Assembly: GCA_965212195.1 (NCBI GenBank)
Contig: CBDBUW010000010.1
Span: forward strand, 372,001 to 436,000
Origin: JAJCYK01 sp965212195
GTDB taxonomy: Bacteria; Bacteroidota; Bacteroidia; Cytophagales; Cyclobacteriaceae
DNA: 64,000 nucleotides
Reading direction: 5' to 3'
A program made the translations under genes and the position numbers. The notes beneath the pieces were generated by a model that worked only from the letters and a program-made list of their open reading frames with translations, did no database searches and was not told the DNA's origin. Below, piece after piece: positions 1 to 9,661 of the stretch. How positions within the stretch are numbered: position 1 is the first letter of the stretch; each line of letters begins with the position of its first letter.

Positions 1-203
1 CCATCGAGTGCGGAAGCATCAGGGTGAACCCGGGAGACCTTATCTTTGCTGACGTTGATGGTACTGTGGTAGTACCGCAGGAAATTGTTGAGGAAGTAGT
101 TGAAAAAGCATGGGAAAAAGTTCAAGGTGAAAGTAAGGTAAGAGACGAACTTCGGGCGGGAGCAGGAGTAGAAGCTACCTTTAAAAAGTATGGAATCTTA
201 TAG
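1..203 (+). CDS. RraA family protein, C-terminal fragment (partial)
   Basis: The frame opens before the window and reads from base 3 to a TAG at 201-203, giving 67 residues. The fragment carries the glycine-rich GD...ADVDGTVVVP strand pattern and the helical tail ending in KYGIL that are typical of the C-terminus of RraA/HMG-CHA aldolase-like proteins (formerly annotated as dimethylmenaquinone methyltransferases). Members are either aldolases that split 4-hydroxy-4-methyl-2-oxoglutarate or regulators of RNase E. The fragment cannot separate these. It lies 54 bp upstream of the M81 peptidase on the same strand, so the two may be co-transcribed. Family assignment rests on the tail only. Confidence 0.7.
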   Translation, partial: IECGSIRVNPGDLIFADVDGTVVVPQEIVEEVVEKAWEKVQGESKVRDELRAGAGVEATFKKYGIL

Positions 204-257
204 ATCCTGTAGGTCCTGTAGTGGGTCCTATTGGCCAATCCCTAAAACCTTGATAAA

Positions 258-1811
258 ATGACCAATCAACCAAGTACTTCCAGGCGTAAGTTCTTAAAGT
301 CAGCCGGTGTGGCTTCACTGGCAGCAGGTACCGCAGCTTGTATGCCCTCGGGTAGCACGGACCATACCGGAAAGCCTAAACGTATCATGGTAGCCAAGTT
401 TTTTGATGAGACCAACACCTTCATACCGGAGAATCACACGCTGGAAATGGTCAAAGAAAATGCGGTTTACGGAAATGATATGCTAAAAGTCAAAGGCATG
501 GTTCATGGAATCCCTGGCACCTCTTTGGACGGTTTCCTCGATGTTATGGAAATGTTTAACGTTGAACTGATTGGTTCCATATCAGTCAGCGGTGACTATC
601 GGATGATGACGGAAGAGGTTTTTGACTACGTCACCGGGCACATGTTGAACACCCTGGAAGAAAATGAAGTGGATGGAATATATGTGAGCATGCACGGAGC
701 TGGCGTAACCGAAGGACATGATGACCTTGAAGGGGATACGCTGGAGTTGCTCAGAGGCAAGGTTGGGCCCAACCTACCTATTGTATTCACCCTGGACCTG
801 CACAGTACCTTAACTGAAAAAATGGCTAGAAATGCTGATGCGGTAAGCATTTATCGCACCTACCCGCATACGGATGCCTACGACGTGGGCTTTGAAGTAG
901 GAGCTATCCTGATGGGGGTATTGATGGGTAAGATAAAGCCTGTTATTGCTGTGAAACATATTCCACTATTGATCGGGCCACCGCTGAACGTGGTTACCGC
1001 CGATATGCCCATGAAACAGGTGTATGATAAAGCCCGGGAAATGCAACGCACTATACCGGGCGTCTTAACCTGTTGTCCAGCGCATGGATTCATGCAGCAA
1101 GATGTTCCTACAGCCGGCGCAGGGGTGATGGTAACGGTTGATGGCGACCAGGAACTTGCACAAAAACTTGCGGACGAACTTGGCGAATTGATGTTTTCCT
1201 TTCGAAAAGATTACTGGATCGATCTTCCGGGACCAGCAGAGACTATTCGATTAGCAGCGCAATCAAAAAAGCCGGTGGCGATCTCAGATGCAGGCGACAA
1301 TATAGGCGGTGGTGGTGCTGGTGATGGCACCCACCTGTTGCGAGAGATCTTGAACCAAGGGGTCACCTCCGCTTTTGTACAATTATACGATCCGGAAGCT
1401 ACATTAAAGGCCTTCGAAATGGGCATCGATCAAACCATTAGTCTGGAAGTCGGGGGTTGGTCGGATACGATGTACGGCCCACCGGTACCGATTACCGGCA
1501 AGGTGACCAAATTTTCGAATGCAGACGATCCCTGGCATAAAGCAGCCCGCATAGACATTGGAGGGGTAACGGTATTATTGAACACCAAACGGATCGGACC
1601 CAATGACCAAGCTAACGTTCGAGGTATGGGAATTTATCCGGAAAATTACCAGATGACCGTGTGCAAGGGCAGTTTCGCCTTTAGACCTCAGTACCCTGAA
1701 AGCATTTTCAATTATATAATGAGTGCTACCCCGGGATTTGTCTCAGCCGACCTTTCTACCTTCCAATGGAATCGGGTTGCTAGGCCGATCTATCCCCTGG
1801 ATAATATTTAG
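258..1811 (+). CDS. M81 family metallopeptidase (MlrC-like), Tat-exported
   Basis: The 517-residue protein starts with a twin-arginine signal (SRRKFLKSAG, R9-R10) followed by an Ala-rich segment and Cys28, a weak lipobox, so it is probably exported folded and perhaps lipid-anchored. The mature part shows the M81/MlrC signature: DETNTF near residue 50, SMHGAG near 145, DLHST near 180 and YPHTDAYD near 202, which supply the expected zinc-binding Asp and His residues. The C-terminal half has the MlrC C-domain motif ISDAGDNIGGGG. Family members hydrolyse small peptides; the type enzyme opens linearised microcystin. The substrate here is unknown. The RraA-family neighbour upstream suggests a small catabolic unit, which is inference. 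Confidence 0.9.
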   Translation: MTNQPSTSRRKFLKSAGVASLAAGTAACMPSGSTDHTGKPKRIMVAKFFDETNTFIPENHTLEMVKENAVYGNDMLKVKGMVHGIPGTSLDGFLDVMEMFNVELIGSISVSGDYRMMTEEVFDYVTGHMLNTLEENEVDGIYVSMHGAGVTEGHDDLEGDTLELLRGKVGPNLPIVFTLDLHSTLTEKMARNADAVSIYRTYPHTDAYDVGFEVGAILMGVLMGKIKPVIAVKHIPLLIGPPLNVVTADMPMKQVYDKAREMQRTIPGVLTCCPAHGFMQQDVPTAGAGVMVTVDGDQELAQKLADELGELMFSFRKDYWIDLPGPAETIRLAAQSKKPVAISDAGDNIGGGGAGDGTHLLREILNQGVTSAFVQLYDPEATLKAFEMGIDQTISLEVGGWSDTMYGPPVPITGKVTKFSNADDPWHKAARIDIGGVTVLLNTKRIGPNDQANVRGMGIYPENYQMTVCKGSFAFRPQYPESIFNYIMSATPGFVSADLSTFQWNRVARPIYPLDNI

Positions 1812-1841
1812 ATCTGCTCCGAATTTGTTGTTGAGGATCCC

Positions 1842-4373
1842 TTACTCTGCACGCTTCACCCAGTGCTTTTGCTGATAGGCTTCAAGGTCTTCAATACCTG
1901 CTTCCCGCAGTCGAGCAGCGAAGTTTGGCGTTGCACTCAGGTTAAATGCGATTTTCCCAGCTCTCCCCACCATCATATCGGAGATGGCGAACGGACCCAT
2001 GTACTCACTGTCAAAAAAACTGGCAATACTGTCCGCTTTGGCTTGCTCACCTAAAGCACTGTACAGGTATGTGGTGAAGTATCTTTCCCTGGGGTCACTG
2101 AATTGGATCAGAGATGATTCGTCTATGGAATTCAATTCCCCAGCCAGGATCTTGGCATACATTCTTATAAAATCCGATCTTATAAGGCCTGATTCCGGGA
2201 ATGTGTCTAAAGCATTCAAGACCTCCTGAGACGTTCCTGGCATCGTCATCAATTGTAGTTGCAATCCCCGAAGACCAAAGGGGAAGGTGTTTCCCGATTC
2301 TTTCTTTAAATTATCCAACCACAACCGGGCGCTATCCAGTCGGTTTTGAGCGATCAAATAAGTGTAAATTTCCATACCCACCCTGGGACTCAAAGGGTTG
2401 TTCGCAAGTGTTAACTCATGCATCTTCAAGCCTAGATCCGGCCGGTCCAGGGAAATAATTAATCCTTTGGTCCATCCGCCACCAAAATGGCTGATGGTCT
2501 TCAGATATTCAACATCACTTTCCAATTCAGCAAACAACTCAGGGACCTTACTCCAGTCATCGGAAACCGTAGCATACTCTAATTCATAGAATAGTGTTTC
2601 GGTTCTTCGTTTGGAATTGGCTCGAGCCGCATTAAGGTCTTCGCGCACCCTGTTACCTGCATCTTGCAGGGTTAAAGTATCGGGCCATAACTTACGGGGA
2701 AAATGGATTAACAAATGAGCATAAAGATCCTGGTGTCGATAATGCGGGGCTGCGAACCCGGGATCCAAATGAATGGCCTGATCGTAGTATTGGTTGGCAA
2801 TTACCAATGAAGACATCAAATTGTCCAGACTGCCCCCGGAATGGGCTTTGTCGAAATAAACATTGCCTTTGAGATAGGCCTCAAAAGCATCAGCATTCTG
2901 GGTTCCAATAGCAAACATTTCTTCTCTCCTTTCATCGTCGAGATAAATATTAAGAGTTGCCGCTATGTTCTCCGCTATATCCTCCTGTATGGTAAATATT
3001 TCGCCAAATTCACGATCATAGGTTTGAGACCAGATATGGTCATCTGTCTCAGGATTTATCAACTGCGCGGTGATTCTTAGGGTATTGCCAGATTTTCTAA
3101 CTGATCCTTCTACCAGGTAACTAACCCCCAGCGAATCCGCAATTTTTTGTACCGGAAGGTCCTTCCCTTTAAAAGCAAACGAAGAAGTGCGCGCCGTGAC
3201 CCGGAGTCCAGGAATTTGTGCCAGACTGTTCAGCAACTCCTCTGTAAGTCCGTCTGAGAACCACTCCTGGTCCTGTTCCACAGAGAAATCAACGAATGGC
3301 AAAACCGCAATTGACTTGTTATCAATTCCAACATCCGCACTGGAGCTGTGCCTGGGGCCAGGCGCAGGAGTTGCCAGTTGTTGTGAATACATGTAAAAAG
3401 CAATAAGGATCAAGGCCATTCCAATGAGAATAAAGTTATTGGTCAGGGGTTTTCTTTGAGACAGACTGAAAGGGTTTTGCCTGGACTGCTGAGAGTTGGT
3501 GGGTATAAACCCTTCCGGACTTCGTTCATAATTCCATGCCAGGTACATGGCGACTGGGAATCCAACCATGAGGAGCACCACTAATATTGTTGAGGTCGAT
3601 TCCGGAAGGTTTAGCAGTGACTTTGCATACGGAGTCAACATGATCAGGAGCAATGTAAGCATCACATACAGGGCTCCCACTCTGATCACACCACGTCGTT
3701 GCACTTCAGCCCAGAGGTTATGGGATGACTGCTTGGATGTTTCTTTGGATGTTGCTGGGGATGGTTCGTTCGATGCTACTTTAGGGTCTTCAACTTCTGG
3801 TTGGTGAGTTGATGCTGATTCCGAGGATTTATCTTTCAATTTCCCCCCTATCTGCGCTCCCTCAGGTACACTGAAGCCCTCATTGGTGAGAGCGAACACC
3901 TCCATGGGCTCTTCTACATTCTTAAATTCAAAACTGCCCAGTGAAACGAGGTGGAACTCCCCTTTATTCTTAATCAGATCTCGAATTGATTTGGACATCA
4001 AAACGGACCCTGGAATGCTCATTGATTCCAAGCGCGAAGCTAAATTCACCCCATCTCCAAATACGTTGTTATTGTGGAAAATGACATCGCCCACGTGCAT
4101 GCCAATACGTACAGGAATTTTCAAGTTATTTTTATATTCCTTTTGCAAGGCCATAGCGCATCTGACACAATCTATGGAACTGTCAAAAGAGAGGACAGAC
4201 CCATCACCAAAATACTGAATGATTTTGCCTTGATGTGCAGGGGTGAATTTTTCCAGTACTTTTCTGAATTGATTGAGCAGCTTTAATGCCCTCACCTCAT
4301 CCCTTTGCATGATGGCAGTGTATCCCACAATGTCAGTAAACATGATAGCGGCAAGTTGGTGTGATTGGGGCAT
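1842..4373 (-). CDS. Class III adenylate/guanylate cyclase with TolB-like and TPR domains
   Basis: The start is taken at ATG 4373 rather than the TTG one codon upstream, giving 843 residues. The N-terminal ~170 residues form a class III cyclase domain: FTDIVGYT with the metal-binding Asp, FGDGS with the second Asp, and VNLASR with the transition-state Asn and Arg. A low-complexity Ser/Glu linker follows, then three hydrophobic segments between about residues 230 and 335. After the membrane comes a TolB-like N-terminal domain (SIAVLPFVDFS...LVEGSVRKSG) and a TPR-type helical tail. This architecture is common in Bacteroidota and Proteobacteria. The cyclase is predicted cytoplasmic with an outer sensor half. 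It ends 30 bp from the convergent M81 gene; no terminator hairpin is evident between them. Confidence 0.9.
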   Translation of the reverse strand: MPQSHQLAAIMFTDIVGYTAIMQRDEVRALKLLNQFRKVLEKFTPAHQGKIIQYFGDGSVLSFDSSIDCVRCAMALQKEYKNNLKIPVRIGMHVGDVIFHNNNVFGDGVNLASRLESMSIPGSVLMSKSIRDLIKNKGEFHLVSLGSFEFKNVEEPMEVFALTNEGFSVPEGAQIGGKLKDKSSESASTHQPEVEDPKVASNEPSPATSKETSKQSSHNLWAEVQRRGVIRVGALYVMLTLLLIMLTPYAKSLLNLPESTSTILVVLLMVGFPVAMYLAWNYERSPEGFIPTNSQQSRQNPFSLSQRKPLTNNFILIGMALILIAFYMYSQQLATPAPGPRHSSSADVGIDNKSIAVLPFVDFSVEQDQEWFSDGLTEELLNSLAQIPGLRVTARTSSFAFKGKDLPVQKIADSLGVSYLVEGSVRKSGNTLRITAQLINPETDDHIWSQTYDREFGEIFTIQEDIAENIAATLNIYLDDERREEMFAIGTQNADAFEAYLKGNVYFDKAHSGGSLDNLMSSLVIANQYYDQAIHLDPGFAAPHYRHQDLYAHLLIHFPRKLWPDTLTLQDAGNRVREDLNAARANSKRRTETLFYELEYATVSDDWSKVPELFAELESDVEYLKTISHFGGGWTKGLIISLDRPDLGLKMHELTLANNPLSPRVGMEIYTYLIAQNRLDSARLWLDNLKKESGNTFPFGLRGLQLQLMTMPGTSQEVLNALDTFPESGLIRSDFIRMYAKILAGELNSIDESSLIQFSDPRERYFTTYLYSALGEQAKADSIASFFDSEYMGPFAISDMMVGRAGKIAFNLSATPNFAARLREAGIEDLEAYQQKHWVKRAE

Positions 4374-4498
4374 CAAAATCTCAGCTATGGGTTACGAATT
4401 TCAAAATACGAAAAAAGTTTAGCATAAATTTCGGATTTGGCCCATTCTCCGTCATATTCAAAAGGTTATGGGCAGGTGCTGCACTTTTTCTTCTTTAA

Positions 4499-6130
4499 TC
4501 AACCGGTGAAATACATCAATATTCCCACAATGATGGCTACTATTCCCAGGGAAGCTATGACATCCCACATGTTGTAACTGTATTTATTGGAATTGATCTG
4601 CTCGGGCGACAGGGTTCCAAAGGTCAACCCTGCCAGTTGCTTTTCTGAAGGTTTGGCCGTTAACAAACTGACTACGATCAAAATACCCACACAGATCACG
4701 AACATAACAATAGCGAAGTGAGAAAAGGGAATGTCCTGTATCGATTTCCAAAATCCCGTATAACTGACATCCTGGTTAAATGTTTTAATAGTGTCCAGTG
4801 TTAAGCGAACCAAACCAATGGAAAATCCACCGATCAGGGTGGCCATGGCTCCTTTGGCATTGATGCGTTTGAAGAATATACCTAACAGAAAAACCGCGGT
4901 AATTGGTGGGGATATATAGGACTGAACACTCTGCAGATAATCGTATAAGGTACCCGGAGCATTTTTCATAACCGGTATCCAGGCAAATCCCAATAGCACA
5001 ATAATACCAGTAGCTATGCGCCCGGTCCGAACCAGGTCCTTTTCCGGGGTTTGAGGTTTGAGCTTTTTGTAAATATCAATTGTAAAAAGCGTGGAGGCGG
5101 AGTTGAAAACTGATGCCAGCGAACTCATTAAAGCGGCTAATAGTCCTGCGGCCACTAATCCTCTTATTCCTGAGGGTAATAAGGTTTTAACCATGGCCGG
5201 TAATACCTCGTTGGCCGATTCATACTGCAGCACGCCTTTTTGGCTTAGGGCATAGGCTACCATACCCGGAACTAAAAACAAGAAGACCGGTAATATTTTT
5301 AAAAACCCTCCCCAAATGGCCCCTCTTCGGCCTTCGGTGATATTTTTTGCGGAAAGTACCCGTTGCACGATATATTGATCGGTACACCAGTACCAAATAC
5401 CCACAATGGCTCCGCCAAATACCATTCCCGTCCAGGGGTATCTGGGATGGTCTACGGGCTTCCACATATTGAAATGTTCACTTCCCACAATTTCTTTCAG
5501 CCCAAACCATCCACCTACTGCCTCATGGTTTAAGCCGATTAAGGTGACGGATAAAGCACCGGCAATCAATATAATGGTCTGCAAAGCTTCAGTATACACT
5601 ACCGCTCGCATCCCTCCTAAAATGGTGTAAAGTCCGGTTATTACCAGGGTTAGGATCGCTCCCGTCCAAAATCCTATTCCTAAAAAGGACTGAAACACCA
5701 CACCCCCGGCATAGATCGAAACAGAAACTTTGGTAAATATGTAGCCCACCAGCGAAACCACGGAGAGAAACCGTCGGGCCTTGGCGTTGTATCGTTTTTC
5801 TAAGAATTCGGGCATGGTGAATACCCCGCTTCTAGCATAAAAGGGAAGAAACACCCAACCTAGTAGTAAAACGATCCAGGCATGTAATTCATAGTGCGCC
5901 AGAGGCATACCACTATCCGCACCAGCGCCTGCCAGTCCAACTAAGTGCTCTGACCCTATATTAGAAGCGAAGATGGAGGCACCTACAATAAACCAACCAA
6001 CATTTCTGCCAGCCAGGAAATAATCTTCCGAATCTTCCTGTTTTTGCCGGATCACCCACCAGGCGATACCCATTAGCAGTATGAAATAGAGCCCAATGAC
6101 GAGCCAGTCCAAAGCTGTTAATCCATTCAT
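4499..6130 (-). CDS. SSS-family sodium/solute symporter (SGLT-like)
   Basis: This is a 543-residue, strongly hydrophobic protein with about 14 predicted membrane helices. The N-terminal DYFLAGR motif, the ASNIGSEHLVGLAG helix and the WYWCTDQYIVQRVLSAK segment are hallmarks of the SGLT branch of the sodium:solute symporter family. Substrates of this branch include sugars, sialic acid and other solutes; the sequence alone does not settle which. It is the third gene of a minus-strand run (permease, DDAH-like hydrolase, symporter), 56 bp downstream of the hydrolase, so it may import a substrate for that module. A sugar substrate is equally plausible from the family. Confidence 0.9.
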   Translation of the reverse strand: MNGLTALDWLVIGLYFILLMGIAWWVIRQKQEDSEDYFLAGRNVGWFIVGASIFASNIGSEHLVGLAGAGADSGMPLAHYELHAWIVLLLGWVFLPFYARSGVFTMPEFLEKRYNAKARRFLSVVSLVGYIFTKVSVSIYAGGVVFQSFLGIGFWTGAILTLVITGLYTILGGMRAVVYTEALQTIILIAGALSVTLIGLNHEAVGGWFGLKEIVGSEHFNMWKPVDHPRYPWTGMVFGGAIVGIWYWCTDQYIVQRVLSAKNITEGRRGAIWGGFLKILPVFLFLVPGMVAYALSQKGVLQYESANEVLPAMVKTLLPSGIRGLVAAGLLAALMSSLASVFNSASTLFTIDIYKKLKPQTPEKDLVRTGRIATGIIVLLGFAWIPVMKNAPGTLYDYLQSVQSYISPPITAVFLLGIFFKRINAKGAMATLIGGFSIGLVRLTLDTIKTFNQDVSYTGFWKSIQDIPFSHFAIVMFVICVGILIVVSLLTAKPSEKQLAGLTFGTLSPEQINSNKYSYNMWDVIASLGIVAIIVGILMYFTG

Positions 6131-6186
6131 AATGGAATTTTTTGATTATTGGTTAATGATAGATAGAAGACTTTGCTAATCATATC

Positions 6187-7065
6187 TCACACATCTCTCA
6201 ATAAGGGCCTGGTCAAACAGGTAGGACCACCACCCCCTTTTACACTTATTTCCTGTCCTTGATAGGTAATCACCTCACAACCTGCATTGGTCAAAGCTCT
6301 CTGGGTCACGGGATTTCCGGTGGCTATTAAACACCGCCGGGGGGCCAATGCCAGCACGTTACAGCCCAGACTGTCGAACTCCTGCGGCGGCACTTCCAGG
6401 AGCTTATATCCCAGGTCCAGTAAGCTATTCCTGAAAGCGATCGGCATCAAAGGTGCATAAACCACTGCCAGGTCCTTATCTACGGGGCTGAATATAGACA
6501 TTAAATGAAAAACATCATCAGGTCCCCGAAAATGCGGCAGCGGTACTGTTATCACCTCTACTCCCAATGGCTGCAACAACGCTGATAGTTGGTCAATACC
6601 TTGCGGATTTGTACGGTAGCTGTGACCCACCGCTAATGTTTTGGCATCCAGCCAGGTCACATCCCCTCCTTCCAACGTTCCCGGTGATTCAATTTCTCCC
6701 AATATCGGCAAGTCGATTTCCTGGCAAAGCTTTCGGGAGGCGTCGGGCTCAAGAGCGCGGGCCGACTTACCCATGCGGCAAATGATCATGCCTCGATCTG
6801 TGCTAATGGAGGCATCACGGCAGTAGATGGAATCCATTGTCAGTTGGTCATCGGTTGGCAGGTAATATAAATCCTCCACGCCATCGGCTACTAAGGCTTC
6901 GAATTCCCGGTATTCCAGCTTAGCCTTATGCATATCCGGCGCCTCCCAGTAATTAAGCTCCTGCCATTGCTTTTGAATAACGGTTTGGTCGATAAAGGCA
7001 TGAACCACCGGTTTGATGAGCAGCGACTTAATATTGCCTACCTCCGATTGGTAAGTGGTCTTCAT
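6187..7065 (-). CDS. Dimethylarginine dimethylaminohydrolase / arginine deiminase-family hydrolase
   Basis: The protein has 292 residues, close to the usual DDAH length. It carries the guanidino-modifying enzyme triad: acidic residues in YCRDAS (D84) and LEGGDV (E132, D135), His187 in DVFHLMS, and a nucleophilic Cys283 in GGPTCLTRPLL near the C-terminus. Such enzymes attack the guanidinium carbon of methylated arginines or arginine, giving citrulline plus an amine. It starts 4 bp after the stop of the AdiC-like permease, so the two are almost certainly co-transcribed; the pairing supports an arginine-like substrate taken up by that permease. DDAH versus citrulline- or ornithine-handling relatives cannot be decided from motifs. 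Confidence 0.85.
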   Translation of the reverse strand: MKTTYQSEVGNIKSLLIKPVVHAFIDQTVIQKQWQELNYWEAPDMHKAKLEYREFEALVADGVEDLYYLPTDDQLTMDSIYCRDASISTDRGMIICRMGKSARALEPDASRKLCQEIDLPILGEIESPGTLEGGDVTWLDAKTLAVGHSYRTNPQGIDQLSALLQPLGVEVITVPLPHFRGPDDVFHLMSIFSPVDKDLAVVYAPLMPIAFRNSLLDLGYKLLEVPPQEFDSLGCNVLALAPRRCLIATGNPVTQRALTNAGCEVITYQGQEISVKGGGGPTCLTRPLLRDV

Positions 7066-7069
7066 AGTT

Positions 7070-8374
7070 TTAAGAATAATTTTTCCATTTGATCCAAACG
7101 TAAAATGGAATGCCGGCTATTAACAGGATAAATCCCCAATAGACAACTTCCTCACCGGATCCAGCCACTGCCCATAAAGCATACCCGAAAGCCAAAAAGC
7201 CCAGGATCATCTTGATCAGGCGGTTACTAACAGCGCCGAACTGTTTCTGCGCTACCACCAAAACAAAGGAGGCCGCAGAAAATAAATAGGGTACCAGCAC
7301 CGTCAGTGTAGCTAGCAGGATCACGAATTTGAAGGTGTCTACCAGTCCCCGGGTGAAGTTCATGACCATCAAAACCGACAACAGCACACTGGAAATAATA
7401 ATACTCACAACGGGCACCTGGTTGCGGTTCCGTTTGCCAAATAATGGCGGGAATAACTTGTCTTGGGCCACCGCCATAGGAACTTGTCCCTGCATCAAAA
7501 TCCAGCCGTTTAATGCCCCCAAGGTAGCTATTACTGCGGCCCCTCCCACCCAGTAATAGGCACTCTCTCCCAGCATAACGGCGGCGGCATCGGCAAAGGG
7601 TGCGGTGGAGTTTTGCAGATCGGAGGGGGCGATCAGTCCCAACACCGCGATAGTACCGGTAATATAGACTGCAGTGCTGATCAGGGTACCCAGTATGGTA
7701 GCCCGGGGAATGGTTTTCTCCGGTTGCTCAATATTGTCAGCTGGAATGGTGGCCGATTCCAAACCCAAGAAGGCCCAAAGGGTCAGAGTAGCGGTAGCAG
7801 TTACTGCCCCGAAAGCCGTGTCGTCGCTTAAATTGAAAGGCTGGAAATGTTCCGGGTTGACAAAAAAAAGTCCCCCTATTCCGATCAAGATAAGCGGTAT
7901 CAATTTCAACACCGTAGTGACCAATTGCACCATCCCAGCGGTTTTCACGCCCCGGATGTTCACCCAGGTTAGCAGCCAAATGGCGCTTAAACCGGCGCCC
8001 ACAGCCATTAAATTATTCTGCGCCAGTTCCGGAACGAATACCGTTAAATAGCTCACAAATGCTACGGTAATGGCGGCATTGCCACACCAAATGGAGATCC
8101 AGTAGCCCCAGGCTACCAGGAAGCCCGCAAAGTCGCCAAAGCCTTCCCGGGTATAGGCATAGGGGCCGCCAGCTTTTGGCATAAGCCGGCTGAAATAACT
8201 GAAGACCAAAGCCAGGGCTAAGGCGCCCAAGGCCGAGAAGAACCAGCCCAATAGGCTAATGCCTCCAAAAGAAGCTAATGCTGCAGGCAGCAAAAACACC
8301 CCCGAGCCAATCATATTTCCAGCTACCAGAGATGTACTGGTCCAGAGACCCAATTTATTTTTGGCTCGATCCAT
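7070..8374 (-). CDS. APC-superfamily amino acid permease, AdiC-like
   Basis: The 434-residue protein has about 12 membrane helices. The GNMIGSGVFLLPA motif in helix 1 matches the substrate-binding unwound region of the arginine:agmatine antiporter AdiC. The positions equivalent to AdiC's gating tryptophans appear conserved in TLWAFLGLES and NGWILMQGQ. A basic amino acid or its decarboxylated or hydrolysed product is therefore a likely substrate, possibly exchanged. It is first in an operon with the DDAH-like hydrolase (4 bp spacing) and the SSS symporter. It faces the Rieske oxygenase across a short divergent promoter region of about 64 bp, which suggests shared control. Confidence 0.85.
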   Translation of the reverse strand: MDRAKNKLGLWTSTSLVAGNMIGSGVFLLPAALASFGGISLLGWFFSALGALALALVFSYFSRLMPKAGGPYAYTREGFGDFAGFLVAWGYWISIWCGNAAITVAFVSYLTVFVPELAQNNLMAVGAGLSAIWLLTWVNIRGVKTAGMVQLVTTVLKLIPLILIGIGGLFFVNPEHFQPFNLSDDTAFGAVTATATLTLWAFLGLESATIPADNIEQPEKTIPRATILGTLISTAVYITGTIAVLGLIAPSDLQNSTAPFADAAAVMLGESAYYWVGGAAVIATLGALNGWILMQGQVPMAVAQDKLFPPLFGKRNRNQVPVVSIIISSVLLSVLMVMNFTRGLVDTFKFVILLATLTVLVPYLFSAASFVLVVAQKQFGAVSNRLIKMILGFLAFGYALWAVAGSGEEVVYWGFILLIAGIPFYVWIKWKNYS

Positions 8375-8438
8375 CTACTTTAAAAAATACTTTCTAATTT
8401 AAGTGACTGGGATTTTTAAAAGATACGACTTAAATATT

Positions 8439-9527
8439 ATGGAGCAAAGTTTCTATGTCGATCCGGACATCTCTAAAGCAGAGACCCTGCCGGCCTCCTT
8501 TTACCGTGACCCTCAGCTGTTTGATACCCTGAAGGAAAAGATCTTCATGCGGACCTGGCAATGGATCGGCGATGAGTCCTTGGTACAACTGGAACAGCAC
8601 ATCCATCCATTTATCCTGCTGGATCAATACTTAACCGAACCCATGCTGCTAACCCGCAGCGGCCAGGATGTGATCAAGTGCCTTTCCAATGTCTGTACCC
8701 ACCGAGGCAACCTGGTGGCCCAACACGCCGGTAAATTCAAAAACTTGACCTGTATGTACCACGGCCGCCGGTTTCAATTGGACGGAAAGTTTGAACATAT
8801 GCCGGAATTTAAGGAAACCCAGGATTTCCCCCGTACTTGCGACGACTTATATCAATTTCCCTTGGAGCAATGGGGACCCTTTTTATTTGTGGGCTTAAAC
8901 CCGGAATTCGGGTTTGACTCGGTCATTAACAAAATGAAAGAGCGGGTGGGCTTTTTGCCTTTAGGTGAGTTCACTCATGACCCCGCACAATCTAAGGACT
9001 ATTTGGTACACGCCCACTGGGCCCTGTACTGCGATAACTACCTGGAAGGATTTCATATTCCATTTGTACACGATGACTTGAACCAGCAACTGGACTATGG
9101 CAATTATACCACGGAGATTTACGATCATCTCAACTTGCAAATCGGCTATGCAGATGACGCCAGTGAAGTATTTGAACTTCCCGCAGATCACATAGATTAC
9201 GGTAAAAATGTGGCTGCCTACTACTATTGGGTTTTCCCTAATATGATGTTCAATTTTTATCCCTGGGGATTATCCGTAAATGTGGTCAGGCCCCTAGCTT
9301 TGGACCGTACCAGGGTGTCGTTTATCACCTATGTATATGATGCTTCCAAGTTGGACAGCGGAGCTGGAGCCCTGTTGGATAAGGTAGAGCGCGAAGATGA
9401 GTTCGTGGTGGAAGGCGTGCAAAAAGGAGTACGCTCCAGATTTTACCAAACCGGCAGGTTTTCCCCTACCCGGGAACAAGGAGTGCATCACTTTCACCGG
9501 TTACTGGCAGAATTCTTAGGACGGTAG
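8439..9527 (+). CDS. Rieske [2Fe-2S] ring-hydroxylating/N-demethylating oxygenase, alpha subunit
   Basis: ATG 8439 is preferred (362 residues); an in-frame GTG at 8403 would add 12 residues. The Rieske cluster ligands are visible as CTH (about residues 86-88) and CMYHG (about 105-109), the latter unusual in having Arg-Arg instead of the common Trp after HG. The mononuclear iron site is DNYLEGFHIPFVH (about 199-211). The overall plan matches the choline monooxygenase / stachydrine demethylase / phenylpropionate dioxygenase large-subunit family. No reductase or ferredoxin gene is adjacent. It is divergent from the AdiC-like permease operon, so oxidative removal of N-methyl groups from an arginine- or betaine-like compound is a reasonable but unproven role. 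Confidence 0.85.
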   Translation: MEQSFYVDPDISKAETLPASFYRDPQLFDTLKEKIFMRTWQWIGDESLVQLEQHIHPFILLDQYLTEPMLLTRSGQDVIKCLSNVCTHRGNLVAQHAGKFKNLTCMYHGRRFQLDGKFEHMPEFKETQDFPRTCDDLYQFPLEQWGPFLFVGLNPEFGFDSVINKMKERVGFLPLGEFTHDPAQSKDYLVHAHWALYCDNYLEGFHIPFVHDDLNQQLDYGNYTTEIYDHLNLQIGYADDASEVFELPADHIDYGKNVAAYYYWVFPNMMFNFYPWGLSVNVVRPLALDRTRVSFITYVYDASKLDSGAGALLDKVEREDEFVVEGVQKGVRSRFYQTGRFSPTREQGVHHFHRLLAEFLGR

Positions 9528-9661
9528 TATACACGAAAATCAGGGGAGACTCTGCCTGCCAAACTTCAGTGTAGGCCAGGTTCATTACCACAAATTGCAA
9601 TTCCCTGACCTTTTAACTAACTTCTGCGGATGGCATTAAGGAGAATGACCAAACTTCGACT

